The notes under the pieces are model-generated. The model searched no databases. It had not been told where the DNA came from and saw only the letters and a list, made by a program, of their open reading frames with translations. A DNA stretch of 64,000 bases. Origin: Glebionis coronaria. Its lineage: Eukaryota > Streptophyta > Magnoliopsida > Asterales > Asteraceae. Below, piece by piece: positions 1 to 12,113 of the stretch; the stretch's first letter is position 1; each line of letters opens with the position of its first letter. The stretch is taken from positions 359,928,639 to 359,992,638 of the forward strand of contig CM046879.1 in assembly GCA_025667525.1 (NCBI GenBank), read 5' to 3'. Made by a program: the position numbers and the translations under genes.

Positions 1-3000
1 GAAAATCAACACTAATGACCCTTAATGGTGTGAAAGTTCGTTTCCCAAGGAGGTATATGTGTTGTGAAAAACTTGTAAAAGTTTGTGATTAATGATTGGT
101 TTAGAAGGGGATTAGAAAAGAAGATGACGAAGACGTAAAAATAAAAATTAACAAAAAATCACTACTAGAAAGTTAAAACGTAGAACCTTAAAAACCACAA
201 AAATAAAAATAAAATCTAAAAATTACCAAAAATTCACCAAAAATCAAAAATAATAAACTAAGAGTTTACCAATGATCAAAACTTTTTCAAACCTTTTAAA
301 TAATTAAATATTCAGTTTTTAAATGCTAATTAAAGCCCTAAAAATCAAATAAATTATCAAAAAGCCCAAATAAAGATTTTTCAATTGGTAAAACTCTAAA
401 ATGACCTAAAGAGATTAAAAACTATTTTTAGAAATTTTAAAACTAATAAAAACTATTTTAAATGATTTAAAAACTATTAAAACTTAAAATAATTATAAAA
501 ATTAATCTAAAAGAGATAAAATTATTCTAAAAGTTGCTAAATTCCTATTTTAATGTATTTAACCTAAAAAAAATGTAAAAAGTTGGAAAATGTGAAATTT
601 CAAAAATAATAATAAAATAATATTAAAAATCCAAAAATTATAAAAAATTCTAAAAACTTGCAAACTAGTTTATTTTAACCTAAATAATCAGAAAATCAAA
701 GTGAAATTACCAAAATACCCCTAATGGGCCCTCAAATGGGCCAAATCCAAATTCAGTCAACACAAATGGGCTTTTGGGCCCAAAAAGTCAAACTTGGCCC
801 AATTGACTTGGAAAAGCCCTATCTGACTTAAAATTCAATTCTAAGAACAAAACTCTAAAGGCCCAAAAGCTGAATGTGAGCTTATCATAGCTTATTGAAC
901 ACAAAGCTTGTTCTTATTGGGCTTTTCAGCCCATTAAGCCATAAGCTAATGCCATAAGCTCTAATTTGACACACAACCCTCTTTTAGGATGCTTAAGAGA
1001 TCTGTCAAAAGAAATTTCCAAAAAGCACACTCAATAAACCAGAAAATAGAAAAGCAAAAATCCACAAAACGACAAAATAGTCGTTTTTGAGAAATAATGC
1101 ACCTCAGGACTTGATTCAACTTGCAAAAGCTTTCAAATGGACTCAATAAGCAATATTAATCAACAAAAATCCAATAAGCACAACCAATAAGCCATAATAA
1201 GCACAAATGAACTTGTGTAAAAGTCAAAGGAGTTGGTTTTCTAGTCAAACCTTAAAGTCAACCACCCAAATGCTCCAGTATGAACAAATGGGTCAAAATA
1301 TGAGCACCTATTACAAAAACAAAGTTGTTGCAGGTTGGAATAAGCTGTTATAGCTTATTGATAAGCTGACCCCAAATTAACACTATCAGTGGTAACTAGC
1401 AGGGGAAAGGAGTTTCCACTGCTTTGACTATTTGACCAAGCTTATATGAGAGTTCTGGTTTGATTCAATTGGAAACAAGGGCACCCTTGTGATCAGTGAA
1501 TCACAAGGAGTCAATAGAAACAATAAAATCACAAATTGGTTCACACAATAAGCCACAATAAGCCAAACAGTTACCAGATATGCTCCAGATATGGAAATAA
1601 GCAGTTAAGCACTTAATAAGCTGATTTAAGCAAAATAAGCCAACCAAACTTAACAGGATGCATACACAAGCTATGTAAACTAAGAATAAACACAAAGCAA
1701 CAAGAATCAAACACTGAATCAAAGAAATCAACAAGATCAAAGCACTAGAAGTTACTGATGAACAATGAACATATGCAGAAACAAGTTTGCTGATATACTT
1801 GACACTTGATCCAATTTCAAGCCTCAAATCCTTCTTCCCTGGTGTGATTAACTATGATTTAGCACTTGTTAGCCCTAGCCTAAGCCTAAATCTAGGTGTC
1901 CTCAAAATCCTAGCCAATTTTACCAAGTTTTAAAGATTTTATAGCCAAATCAAGAATCTATGTGATCAACACAAAACCTGCAAACAGATGAACAATATCA
2001 CCTAAACAACATATGCCAACACTTGCTTACACAAAACTAACACTTAGCAAACCACAAATCCAACTTATGCAGTAATCCCAAACACCCTTTTAAAACTTGA
2101 TTCCACAAATTTTCAAAGGCTTATGAAGATTCAACCCACAAATCAGATCAATAACACCTCAATAACATCAAACCAAGCCAAATCAACAATATTCAACCAC
2201 AATAACACAGATTCAAGCATAAATCCACAAAAATCACAAATAATCAGAAACTTAAAGAGAAAATGAAAAGGGAAGAAGATGCAAACCTCCAAGACCTACA
2301 TCCAGGCCTTGGATTGTTTGAGCTGAGGTACTAGCAAAACAAGTACCAGCTTCCAAGCTGCTAAGAAGAACCAACCACAAGGTGAGATCAAAAATAATGC
2401 CAACTTCTGATTTTTGATGCACAAGCTTTATTACTTAAAACCTTGCCTCAAAAACCTTCAAACAAGATAATGGAACTCAGATTTTAGCTTCTCAAACACC
2501 AAACTTTTATAAATAACAGATTAGAACTCAAAATTTTAAGAAATTCAAACTTTATTTCATAAAAAGGAATTACAAAATCTGGAACAAAGGGACTCTCACA
2601 TGTTGAGGTCTCCTTTTATAGGCAAATGCCTGGCTAAACACTATTCACAAACCCTAGAACTGAATTCCCTATTATGCCCTTGAGTCTTCTAGACGTTTTC
2701 TGAATTTGAGCTGTCCAAGTTGATCAAGGCTGTTCATTTTAGCTTTGGAATGAAGCAATGAATCATAGCTGTTGATTTTGACACGTCACATAACTTGGAG
2801 GCTAAGTAGTATTCTGATTGGTGGAAAGGGCTTTGGGGTGGGGTCCTTTGTGAGTGGGAGTGAGGGTTTTTGGTGTGGGATGTGTTTAAGGTGAGGTGAA
2901 TCAAACGTGTGCCAAGGTAATTGCAAATTACCCTTTGTTTTAAGTGATGTAATACTGGGTGGTAAAAGGTGAACAGTAACACCTTTTGATCCGAAATTGG

Positions 3001-3676
3001 GGGAATGGGATGTGTTTGGCGCATTTTTGAAGTTTGAATGTTTCAGTGCACAAGAATGGTCCTTGTTCTTTGGGATTTTTGGTAAATTAAGTCTTTCAGC
3101 CTAAAAACGTATTTCCCTTTGTATTAACTTTCAACACTTGTCACTTTTGGCACCAAACTTTCCACAAAATGTTTCAAGGGTTATTTTTGACATGTTTTCA
3201 TAATTGAAGGACTGATTTCGGAAAATGTTGATCTTCAAAGGTCTTCAATGTATCTTAATATTCATGAGGGACCATTGTTGGCAATTTGGATTTGTTGAGG
3301 GACTAATCTTGTCATTTCTTCAAAGTTGAAGGACCTTTTGTGAAATTTTGACAAACTTAAGGGACCAAACTTGTAATTATTAATATACAAGGGTTTTAAG
3401 TGTCATTTCTTCAATGAATGAGGATCAATCTTGTTTGTCTTCAAGTCTTCAAGGGTATTTGTTGAAAATTCCATGATTAGGGCCTGGTTCATTGTGCGGC
3501 TTCGTTTCTCGTGTCCGTTTTTCCTTGTAACTTGTGATCTTTTGTCTTTTTCACGATATCCATACCTAAAATACACAAGTAAACAAACACAAGCATATAT
3601 ATGGTATTTTATGACATTTTTATGCATTTAAAGCCCGAAAAGAACGATGAGATCATGTATAAATGCCATCTCATCA
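1..3676 (-). mobile_element. LTR-like end of an Athila/Tat-type Gypsy element (left part off the window)
   Basis: AT-rich, gene-free DNA that I read as a long LTR on the minus strand. Its right end starts TGATGAGATGG on the minus strand and meets the CACTA transposase gene abruptly; the first bases form an inverted repeat (GATGAGAT facing ATCTCATC), as in the other Athila-like LTRs here. The minus strand carries a TATA box about 1,060 bp in, followed by a zone rich in the word GCTTAT (plus strand ATAAGC, roughly 850-1660), the same order as in elements B, C and the solo LTR. No primer-binding site or coding region is visible, so it could be a 5' LTR, a 3' LTR or a solo LTR longer than 3.6 kb. 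I see no real genes here. Confidence 0.5.
2612..2620 (-). promoter_or_regulatory. Probable TATA box of the left LTR
   Basis: The minus strand reads TATAAAAGG in a locally GC-richer stretch (CCTATAAAAGGAGACCTC). Transcription would run leftward and begin near 2580. The match to the canonical plant TATA box is good, but function is inferred from position alone. Confidence 0.45.
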
Positions 3677-4239
3677 CTTTCCCAGTTTAGGCTTCCGTTC
3701 GGCTTTACCATGGAATTGCCTAGTTTTACTCCCTAGATAATGATTTGTTCTTAACCATCTTCTATGACCAACATAAACGATTTTGTTCTTGATAGCCATC
3801 GATGGAGTGTCCTTGTTACAAGTGGGGCATGCGTAGTAGCCTTGCCCAACCCACCCAGAAAGACTACCCCGAGCTGGAAAATCATTGATGGTCCATAAAA
3901 GAGCCGCTTTCATATCGAAATAAGTACCCGTAGCAGCGTCTTTCGTCCTGACTCTTTTCCATAAATCTTTGAGTTCTTTAATCAAAGGCGCCAGAAAAAC
4001 ATCAATATCTTTTGCAGGTGATTTAGGGCCGGGAATTAACATCGTCAACATTAAAGAAGTTTCTTTCATACACATCCACGGTGGTGTGTTGTATGCTGTC
4101 AATATGACCGGCCACATGCTGTAATTTTGACTCATAATGCCATAAGGATTAAAACCATCAGCAGCCAACCCTAATCGAACGTTTCTAGGGTTACTAGAGA
4201 AATCAGGTAGCATCATGTCAAAATGTTTCCATGCTTTAC
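3677..4239 (-). pseudogene. CACTA transposase, central catalytic-domain fragment (Tnp2 / Transposase_21)
   Basis: The reading frame encodes about 187 residues with hallmarks of the plant CACTA transposase core: NPRNVRLGLAADGFNP near the start, W-P-V-I-L-T-A-Y-N-(T)-P-P-W in the middle, and GWVGQGYYACPTCNKD, a cysteine pair typical of the family, near the end. The enzyme would cut and paste the element in the nucleus. Upstream sequence continues in frame across the solo LTR when that LTR and one copy of its TTTAC duplication are removed. The 3' side stops at 3677, where the left LTR begins, so the rest of the protein is missing from the window. Not functional. Confidence 0.88.
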
Positions 4240-6055
4240 TAATACAAGCTTTTTTGTTAGTAAGAAAATTATCGTTCTCGTGTTCTAATCGAATTGATCT
4301 AGGCTCTCTATGTGACTCTATTGTTTTTGGTGAAAAAGAATATTTTTGGTTGTTTTTAATTAAATGTGCAAAGACTTAAAAGTAAATGTCGTTAAAGTAA
4401 AAGGGCAAGTATTAAAAGAGCGTGAAATTTAAATCTAAGTCTAGTTAAAATTAAATGTGCGATATTTAAAAACGTGACGGAAAGTAAATTTAGACAAGAA
4501 TTAAAAGGGTAACGTAACAATTAAACAAGACAAAATATAAAAGTAACCTAGATCGGAATATATTCCGATCAACCTTACCATCGGAATGAACACACCCCCT
4601 ATCGGAATGTTGAATGAATCCAGATCGGAATATGTCACCTTTTCAGATCGGAATAACCAAACAACCTAGATCGGAATGAAGTTCAAATCGCAAAGTCTCA
4701 GATCGAAATCCTTCAGATCGGAATATCACCTATCGGAATGCAAAGTGCAATCTATCGGAATGTGGCTAAGGAAAATTGGGCAGCACTTCGTCACAGTAAG
4801 CCTCAAGAGCCGTCGGAAAAAGCGATCGCAATATGCGATCGCAATCCCCAGATCGGAATGAGGTAAAGATACACCAATCGCAATCCCGGATCGGAATGCA
4901 AAACCCTTAGACCAATACTGTCACTATCGGAATGTGGTTAGCAAGCCGTCGCAATGTCTAGTAAACCCTCATTTTCCGATGGAGCACAATTTCGTAATAA
5001 GCACAAATCCTAATAAGCTATATCCAATAAGCCGTGACTAAGAACTTGAATGAAATGGAATCAAAACATGACGATAAGCTAAAAAGTTAAAAGCTTTCAA
5101 AATTTAAAAAAAAAAGAAACTTAAATGAAATCAAAACTTAAAAATCAAAACTTTTAAGAAAACTTTGAAAATACTTAAGCAAAATACCAAATAAGCACAC
5201 AAGGTTGTCAAACTCGTGGCTTATTTCGTATGAGGACTAAAAATGAGAAAGAAAAGTCGAGACTTTAATCAAAATAAGCAAACGGATTAAGCAAATCTTG
5301 CTTAATCCGGACTTGTAACCGAATCAAAAAGAAAGAAAAGTAGAATGAGATAGATAAAAAGAACTTGATCAAATGATAAAGAAAGGTAAAGACAAGAATT
5401 TAAAGAACACAAATTGAAATTAAAAGATAATTAAGGTGCAAAACATGTATTTAAATGACATGAAATGTAAATGAAAAGATAAGAAAATGGTGGAAGACTA
5501 ATTGTCACCTTAGCCAACAAAATGAAAAATAAATAATCCTAATCTATTTATAGGGGAGGATTAAGGAAGCTTCCTCCCCTCCTTCATTTCTTGTTAATTG
5601 CAAGATTAAGTCCCTTTCTTCTTAATTCTTCATTAATTACGTCATTAGTCCTTTTTCTTCTAATCTTCTTTAAACTTGGACTTAAGGGACTTTTGGCTTC
5701 GGGATTTCTTCGAACTCGTCTTTAAATTCTTCAATAAAATAGACTTGAATTCTTCGGCTTTTGATAAACTTCCGTCTTTTGACTTTTTCCTCGATAAATC
5801 TTCAGAATTGGTCGTGGACTTCCGTTCTTTTTGCACTTTTGACTTCTTGACTTCGTCTTTCATCCTTTTCTTCAATAAAAGTCCGTAAATGCCCGTGAAT
5901 GTCCGTGTTTTCTCCACTTTTCACCTTTTCGTCCTAAATCACAACAAAAACACAAACCACGCATAATTCCGACATAAAAGACATAAAATACACGTTTTGG
6001 TCCGGTTATTATTGTAATTAAGTGGTAGAAAAGATGGGTGTTTACACACCTATCA
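4240..6055 (-). mobile_element. Solo LTR of an Athila-like Gypsy element, inserted in the CACTA transposase gene
   Basis: A 1,816-bp block flanked by identical TTTAC (4235-4239 and 6056-6060). On the minus strand it starts TGATAGGTGTGTAAACACCC, the same start as the LTRs of element C, and ends GTATTA. There is no internal region, so the element was lost by LTR-LTR recombination. A minus-strand TATA box (CTATAAATAG, 5544-5553) lies about 500 bp in. Downstream of it is an array of some 14 copies of ATTCCGAT or close variants (plus-strand ATCGGAAT, 4552-4980), interrupted by GATCGC-rich pieces. Removing it restores the transposase frame. Confidence 0.93.
5544..5553 (-). promoter_or_regulatory. 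TATA box of the solo LTR
   Basis: The minus strand reads CTATAAATAG, the same core as the TATA box in the LTRs of element C (CTATAAATAGG). A solo LTR keeps its promoter, so leftward, transposase-sense transcription from here is possible. Confidence 0.55.
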
Positions 6056-6982
6056 TTTACCGTCACAGGGGTGATTCAACTTGCCATCCTTAGACTGTCC
6101 AGTAGCATGCCAAGTCATCCACTTTGCTATGTGTTTTGTGTTGAACATGCGTTGAAGTCTAGGTTTTAACGGAAACTAACGCACCACCTTGTTTGCAACC
6201 AACTTCCCCTTTGTTTTCTTGGGGTCTTTATATCTACTCTCTCCGTAGACTGGACAATTATCCCTCTTTTTGTTATCCTCTGATCCCTAATATAAAAAGC
6301 AATCGTTTATACAAGCATGAATCGATTCGTATCCTAACCCGATCTTTCTGTATGTCTTCTTGATTTCATAGTATGACGATGAGAAATTGAAACCTTGACT
6401 ACGGGTACAAAACTTCTGGAGACAAGTTAGAATCTGGTTAAACCCGACATCACTAATTTTATTTAAAACCTTGATGTGTGCAATCTCTTTTGTAAATTCC
6501 AATGTAGTCAAATTGGTAAGCGTGTGCAACTTTTAGGTGGACCTACTAAGTAACTCTTCAAACTCGTTATTAGGACCCGTTGTTTGATCAGGTGGAGTTT
6601 GAGTCGGAGGAGTTTGAGTCGGTGGAGTTTCGACATTAGTTACAGAAATATCTTCTAAGAACGTATTCATGTCAAGGTGTTCAGGTGAATGTGATACTGG
6701 TGTAGGAAGCGGAAGAATCGGTTCACCGTGATATTTCCAAGTGGTATAATGTTCGTCCCACCCGTGTTGGGATAAGTGTACCTCAAGAGTGTGGAGGTCA
6801 ACCAATCTCTCACGGTTACAACAACGTTTACATGGGCAACGGATCATTTGTGTGATGGGGTGCACAAATGTCTTACAATGCTCGAGGAAGGTGAAAAGAC
6901 CATATAAAAATTCATCGGAATTACGATTGGATATAGTTGTCCAACTCTTATCAATTATCATAACTGCGTTGCAAATAAACAT
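6056..6982 (-). pseudogene. CACTA transposase, N-terminal part (Transpos_assoc domain and start of Tnp2 core)
   Basis: The first ORF (6982-6533) has the transposase-associated domain: a D-K-S-W-T start, then IRCPCKRCCNRERL with its Cys cluster, then HLSQHGWDEHYTTWKYHGEP. A low-complexity T/P repeat follows (PPTQTPPTQTPP). After an in-frame TAA the same frame continues through a stretch matching the family pattern S-Y-Y-E-x-K-K ... GLGYESIHACINDCFLY, then another stop (a Trp codon turned TAG), a Y-G-E motif, K-D-P-K-K, a third stop, and on to the junction with the solo LTR. All pieces share one frame, so the damage is point mutation, not frameshift. The first ATG of the N-terminal ORF is at 6982; introns cannot be excluded. 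Confidence 0.85.
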
Positions 6983-7078
6983 TATTCAAATAAATGATTT
7001 AATTAAACACCTTAAAACAAACAATCAGGAATGTTTTTTCACCTACTAGTGCACTATGGAAGGCAATCCTAACCCACT

Positions 7079-7282
7079 CTTTGAATGTTTCGTCTCATAT
7101 ATGAATGCGTATAACTGATTTACTATTCGAGAATATTTCGGCAACATTTCCCCTCTACACCCCAAATATGTGTTTAAAGACATATTCGTAGGAGTAAAGG
7201 AGAAACGCTGTCGAAATCATCTCAAATAATAAACCAGTTATACGCATTCATATCCTAAATGAGACAAAACATTCAAAAAGCA
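7079..7282 (-). other. About 200-nt foldback hairpin upstream of the CACTA transposase ORF
   Basis: Plus-strand 7079-7180 is nearly the reverse complement of 7181-7282. Arm landmarks are TTGAATGTTT, GTCTCAT, ATGAATGCGTATAACTG and ATTTCG on the left, with the complements on the right; the centre AATATGT...ACATATT closes the stem with almost no loop. I count nine single transition mismatches between the arms. Eight of them would be G-U pairs if the minus strand (the transposase sense strand) is transcribed, but C-A mismatches on the plus strand. The hairpin ends roughly 100 nt before the transposase start codon, so it would sit in the leader or first intron. It could be a MITE-like foldback, a small-RNA precursor, or a remnant of local inverted duplication. 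Confidence 0.8.
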
Positions 7283-7333
7283 GTCCCAAAAATGGGGACT
7301 TTCCGAAATTAATTTCTAATAAATTAATTTCGG
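7283..7333. repeat. Two short perfect hairpins next to the large foldback
   Basis: GTCCC (7283-7287) faces GGGAC (7295-7299), and 13-bp arms at 7303-7315 (CCGAAATTAATTT) and 7321-7333 pair perfectly around CTAAT. A third, weaker pair (GATTAATTT and AAATTAATC) follows at about 7350-7386. Dense small inverted repeats are usual near CACTA promoters and ends; protein binding is inferred. Confidence 0.7.
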
Positions 7334-8371
<1,038 letters not shown>

Positions 8372-8500
8372 ATTGGTGGTGGTGGTGATGGGTGGGACGG
8401 ATTGGTGGTGGTGGTGATGGGTGGGACGGATTGGTGGTAGTGGTGATGGGTGGGACGGATTGGTGGTGGTGGTGGGATGATACGGTGGTGGGATGGGTGG
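8372..8500. repeat. 29-bp tandem repeat, G-rich
   Basis: Units start at 8372, 8401, 8430 and 8459 with the pattern ATTGGTGGTGGTGGTGATGG then GTGGGACGG; the fourth is partial. Related GACGGATTGG phrases continue to about 8570. The strongly G-rich top strand could form quadruplex-like structure. Confidence 0.85.
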
Positions 8501-8646
8501 GACGGATGAAGATGAAGACGGATTGGTGGTGAAGACGGATTGGGAAAAGGTAGGGGTGAAGACGGATTGGTGGATGAAGATGTTCTCCCGTTTTTTTATG
8601 AAGATGGGAAAAGTAGTGATGTCTGTTTGTTGTTTTTGTGGATAGA

Positions 8647-8850
8647 ATTTAGGGTCGACATTTAGGGTCGAAACTTTCGACCCTAAATTATTTTAATATT
8701 TAGGGTCGAAAATTCGACCCTAACTTTCGACCCTAAATGTAAACCGCGAAACATTTTATTTTGGTGTGTAATTTTAAGATTTTCGTGAAAATTTTTGAAA
8801 GGTAAATTAAATTTTTAGTGTCAAATTAAGGGTCGAAATTTTGACCCTAA
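8647..8850. repeat. Cluster of TTTAGGGTCGAAA palindromes (CACTA subterminal type)
   Basis: Five or so half-sites of TTTAGGGTCGAAA or its complement TTTCGACCCTAAA occur, several head to head. The same motif forms perfect palindromes at 13889-14371 near the right end of the element. In CACTA elements such subterminal motifs bind the element's own regulatory protein (TnpA in En/Spm); binding here is inferred. Finding a cluster this far inside suggests either an internal promoter or the fossil end of a second CACTA. Confidence 0.7.
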
Positions 8851-8880
8851 ATTTCGAAACTAGAATAATTTTATTTTTAA

Positions 8881-9292
8881 AATATTAACAAACTATTTTA
8901 TTTATATAAAATAATAATAAGTGTGACTAATATATTTTATTTATGTAAATTTCTTTTATAAATTACAATAAATACATTTTAAAATAGTAAATTTCAAAAG
9001 TCGAATAATTTTAATCTTAAAATATTTTAAAAAAATAATAAATAGAGTTTATAAATTACTAAATTATTTATATAAAATATTAACAAACTATTTTATTTAT
9101 ATAAAATAATAGTAAGTGTGACTAATATATTTTATTTATGTAAATTTATTTTATAAATATAATAAATACGTTTTAAAATAGTAAATTTCGAAACTAGAAT
9201 AATTTTAATCTTAAAATGTTTTAAAAAATTAATAAATAGAGTTTTAAATTACTAAATTATTTATATAAAATATTAACAAACTATTTTATTTA
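8881..9292. repeat. AT-rich tandem repeat, unit about 195 bp, two copies and a partial third
   Basis: AATATTAACAAACTATTTTA recurs at about 8881, 9077 and 9269, with GTGTGACTAATATATTTTAT at 8921 and 9116. Copies are similar but not identical. Confidence 0.75.
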
Positions 9293-9730
9293 GGGGTTTC
9301 CTGGAATAAGTTTGATATGCCATGGTGTTTTCACCTCTTGCATCCACGTTAACTAAGTATGGATACATAGAGATGATCCACTAAAGTACAGTAAGAAAAA
9401 AAAGAATATTAATAAATGGGTTTGATTATTTTTTATACCGTACTTGATAAAAGAAGTGGAGTTGAAAATAGCCAACAGTAATTGATAACGGCCATCTCAT
9501 GAAATGATCAATTGATAAACGTGGTAAATTATAAATTAGATGCCTTAATTGATAAGTTTCATCTCCTTAATAATCGTATGCTTCATAAGATGTTAGGAAT
9601 ATTTTTCACTTATCAGCGAGATTTTTTAGATGCTTTAAGTAGGCTGAGGTATGATTCCATCTTCCTATATTGATGAAATTAGGGTTATGCACTATGGACT
9701 TATTTACAACTGTTTGATATGTACATTCTG
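9293..9730. other. Gene-free spacer before the minisatellite
   Basis: No open frame, repeat or RNA signature that I can support. Base composition is less AT-extreme than the tandem repeat to its left, so it may be a captured host fragment. Confidence 0.4.
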
Positions 9731-11912
9731 GATCGTATTACATGATATGAGTCAATATGGTATCGTATTACATGATATGAGTCAATAGGGGATCGTATTA
9801 CATGATACGAGTCAATAGGGTATCGTATTACATGATACGAGTCAATAGGGGATCGTATTACATGATATGAGTCAATGTGGTATCGTATTACATGATATGA
9901 GTCACTATGGTATCGTATTACATGATATGAGCCAATATGGTATCGTAATACATGATATGAGTCAATAGGGGATCGTATTACATGATACGAGTCAATAGGG
10001 TATCGTATTACATGATACGAGTCAATAGGGGATCGTATTACATGATATGAGTCAATGTGGTATCGTATTACATGATATGAGTCAATATGGTATCGTATTA
10101 CATGACACGAACCAATAGGGGATCGTATTACATGATATGAGCCAATATGGTATCATATTACATGATATGAGTCAATAGGGGATCGTATTACATGATATGA
10201 GCCAATATGGTATCGTATTACATGATATGAGTCAATAGGGGATCGTATTACATGATACGAGTCAATAGGGTATCGTATTACATGATACGAGTCAATAGGG
10301 GATCGTATTACATGATATGAGTCAATGTGGTATCATATTACATGATATGAGTCAATATGGTATCGTATTACATGATACGAGCCAATAGGGGATCGTATTA
10401 CATGATATGAGCCAATATGGTATCGTATTACATGATATGAGTCAATAGGGGATCGTATTACATGATATGAGCCAATATGGTATCTTATTACATGATATGA
10501 GTCAATAGGGGATCGTATTACATGATACGAGTCAATAGGGTATGGTATTACATGATACGAGTCAATAGGGGATCGTATTACATGATATGAGTCAATGTGG
10601 TATCGTATTACATGATATGAGTCAATATGGTATCGTATTACATGATACGAGCCAATAGAGGATCGTATTACATGATATGAGCCAATATGGTATCGTATTA
10701 CATGATATGAGTCAATAGGGGATCGTATTACATGATATGAGCCAATATGGTATCGTATAACATGATATGAGTCAATAGGGGATCGTATTTCATGATACGA
10801 GTCAATAGGGTATCGTATTACATGATACGAGTCAATAGGGGATCGTATTACATGATATGAGTCAATGTGGTATCGTATTACATAATATGAGTCAATGTGG
10901 TATCGTATTACATGATATGAGTCAATAGGGGATCGTATTACATGATATGAGTCAATGTGGGATCGTATTACATGATATGAGTCAATGTGGTATCGTATTA
11001 CATGATATGAGTCAATATGGTATCGTATTACATGACACGAACCAATAGGGGATCGTATTACATGATATGAGCCAATATGGTATCGTATTACATGATATGA
11101 GTCAATAGGGGATCGTATTACATGATATGAGCCAATATGGTATCGTATTACATGATATGAGTCAATAGGGGATCGTATTACATGATACGAGTCAATAGGG
11201 TATCGTATTACATGATACGAGTCAATAGGGGATCGTATTACATGATATGAGTCAATATGGTATCATATTACATGATATGAGTCAATATGGTATCGTATTA
11301 CATGATACGAGCCAATAGGGGATCGTATTACATGATATGAGCCAATATGGTATCGTATTACATGATATGAGTCAATAGGGGATCGTATTACATGATATGA
11401 GCCAATATGGTATCTTATTACATGATATGAGTCAATAGGGGATCGTATTACATGATACGAGTCAATAGGGTATGGTATTACATGATACGAGTCAATAGGG
11501 GATCGTATTACATGATATGAGTCAATGTGGTATCGTATTACATGATATGAGTCAATATGGTATCGTATTACATGATACGAGCCAATAGGGGATCGTATTA
11601 CATGATATGAGCCAATATGGTATCGTATTACATGATATGAGTCAATAGGGGATCGTATTACATGATATGAGCCAATATGGTATCGTATAACATGATATGA
11701 GTCAATAGGGGATCGTATTACATGATACGAGTCAATAGGGTATCGTATTACATGATACGAGTCAATAGGGGATCGTATTACATGATATGAGTCAATGTGG
11801 TATCGTATTACATAATATGAGTCAATGTGGTATCGTATTACATGATATGAGTCAATAGGGTATCGTATTACATGATACGAGTCAATAGGGTATCGTATTA
11901 CATGATATGAGT
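9731..11912. repeat. 30-bp minisatellite, about 73 units, with higher-order structure
   Basis: The unit alternates between forms beginning GATCGTATTACATGATAYGA and TATCGTATTACATGATAYGA, joined by GTCAATAGGG, GTCAATRTGG or GCCAATATGG. The core TCGTAT-TACATG-ATACGA is an inverted repeat, so many units can form a small cruciform or bind a dimeric protein. Rare variants recur exactly 930 bp apart (31 units): TATCTTATTA at 10481 and 11411, TATGGTATTA at 10541 and 11471, TATCGTATAA at 10751 and 11681, CATAATATGA at 10881 and 11811. A 270-bp (9-unit) period is also visible. A long minus-strand open frame across it is only the 30-bp repeat translated. Confidence 0.97.
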
Positions 11913-12076
11913 CCTTATCATCACAACCACCAGCATTAGAGGGAAAACATTGGAGGGAAAACATTGGAGGGAAAACATTGGAGGGAAAACATTGGAGGGA
12001 AAATGTTAACAATTTCCCTCACTTTTTAGCATAAAAAGAGAACCACACACACTCCTTATCATCACAACCACCAGCA
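11912..12076. repeat. Duplicated leader segment plus 14-bp repeats before the GRF gene
   Basis: TCCTTATCATCACAACCACC, with CAGCA after it, occurs at 11912-11935 and again at 12053-12076. Between them lie about five copies of GGAGGGAAAACATT (11936-12004). The second copy is immediately upstream of the GRF gene, so the array may have grown inside that gene's promoter region. Confidence 0.85.
12031..12038 (+). promoter_or_regulatory. Possible TATA box of the GRF gene
   Basis: ATAAAAAG lies about 80 bp before the start codon and is followed by a CA-rich leader. Weak evidence, position only. Confidence 0.35.
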
Positions 12077-12113
12077 GATCACACACACTTATCATCATAA
12101 ACAAATTGTTATT

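Noticed and set aside
160..180. CACTACTAGAAAG near 168 as the left CACTA terminus
   Set aside because: Does not match the right terminus (CACTACAACAAAATC form) beyond six bases, lacks neighbouring TTTAGGGTCGAAA palindromes, and lies within LTR-like DNA.
9731..11912. Possible CRISPR-like array or repeat protein
   Set aside because: Repeats are contiguous 30-bp units without unique spacers, in plant DNA; the long minus-strand frame exists only because 30 is a multiple of three.
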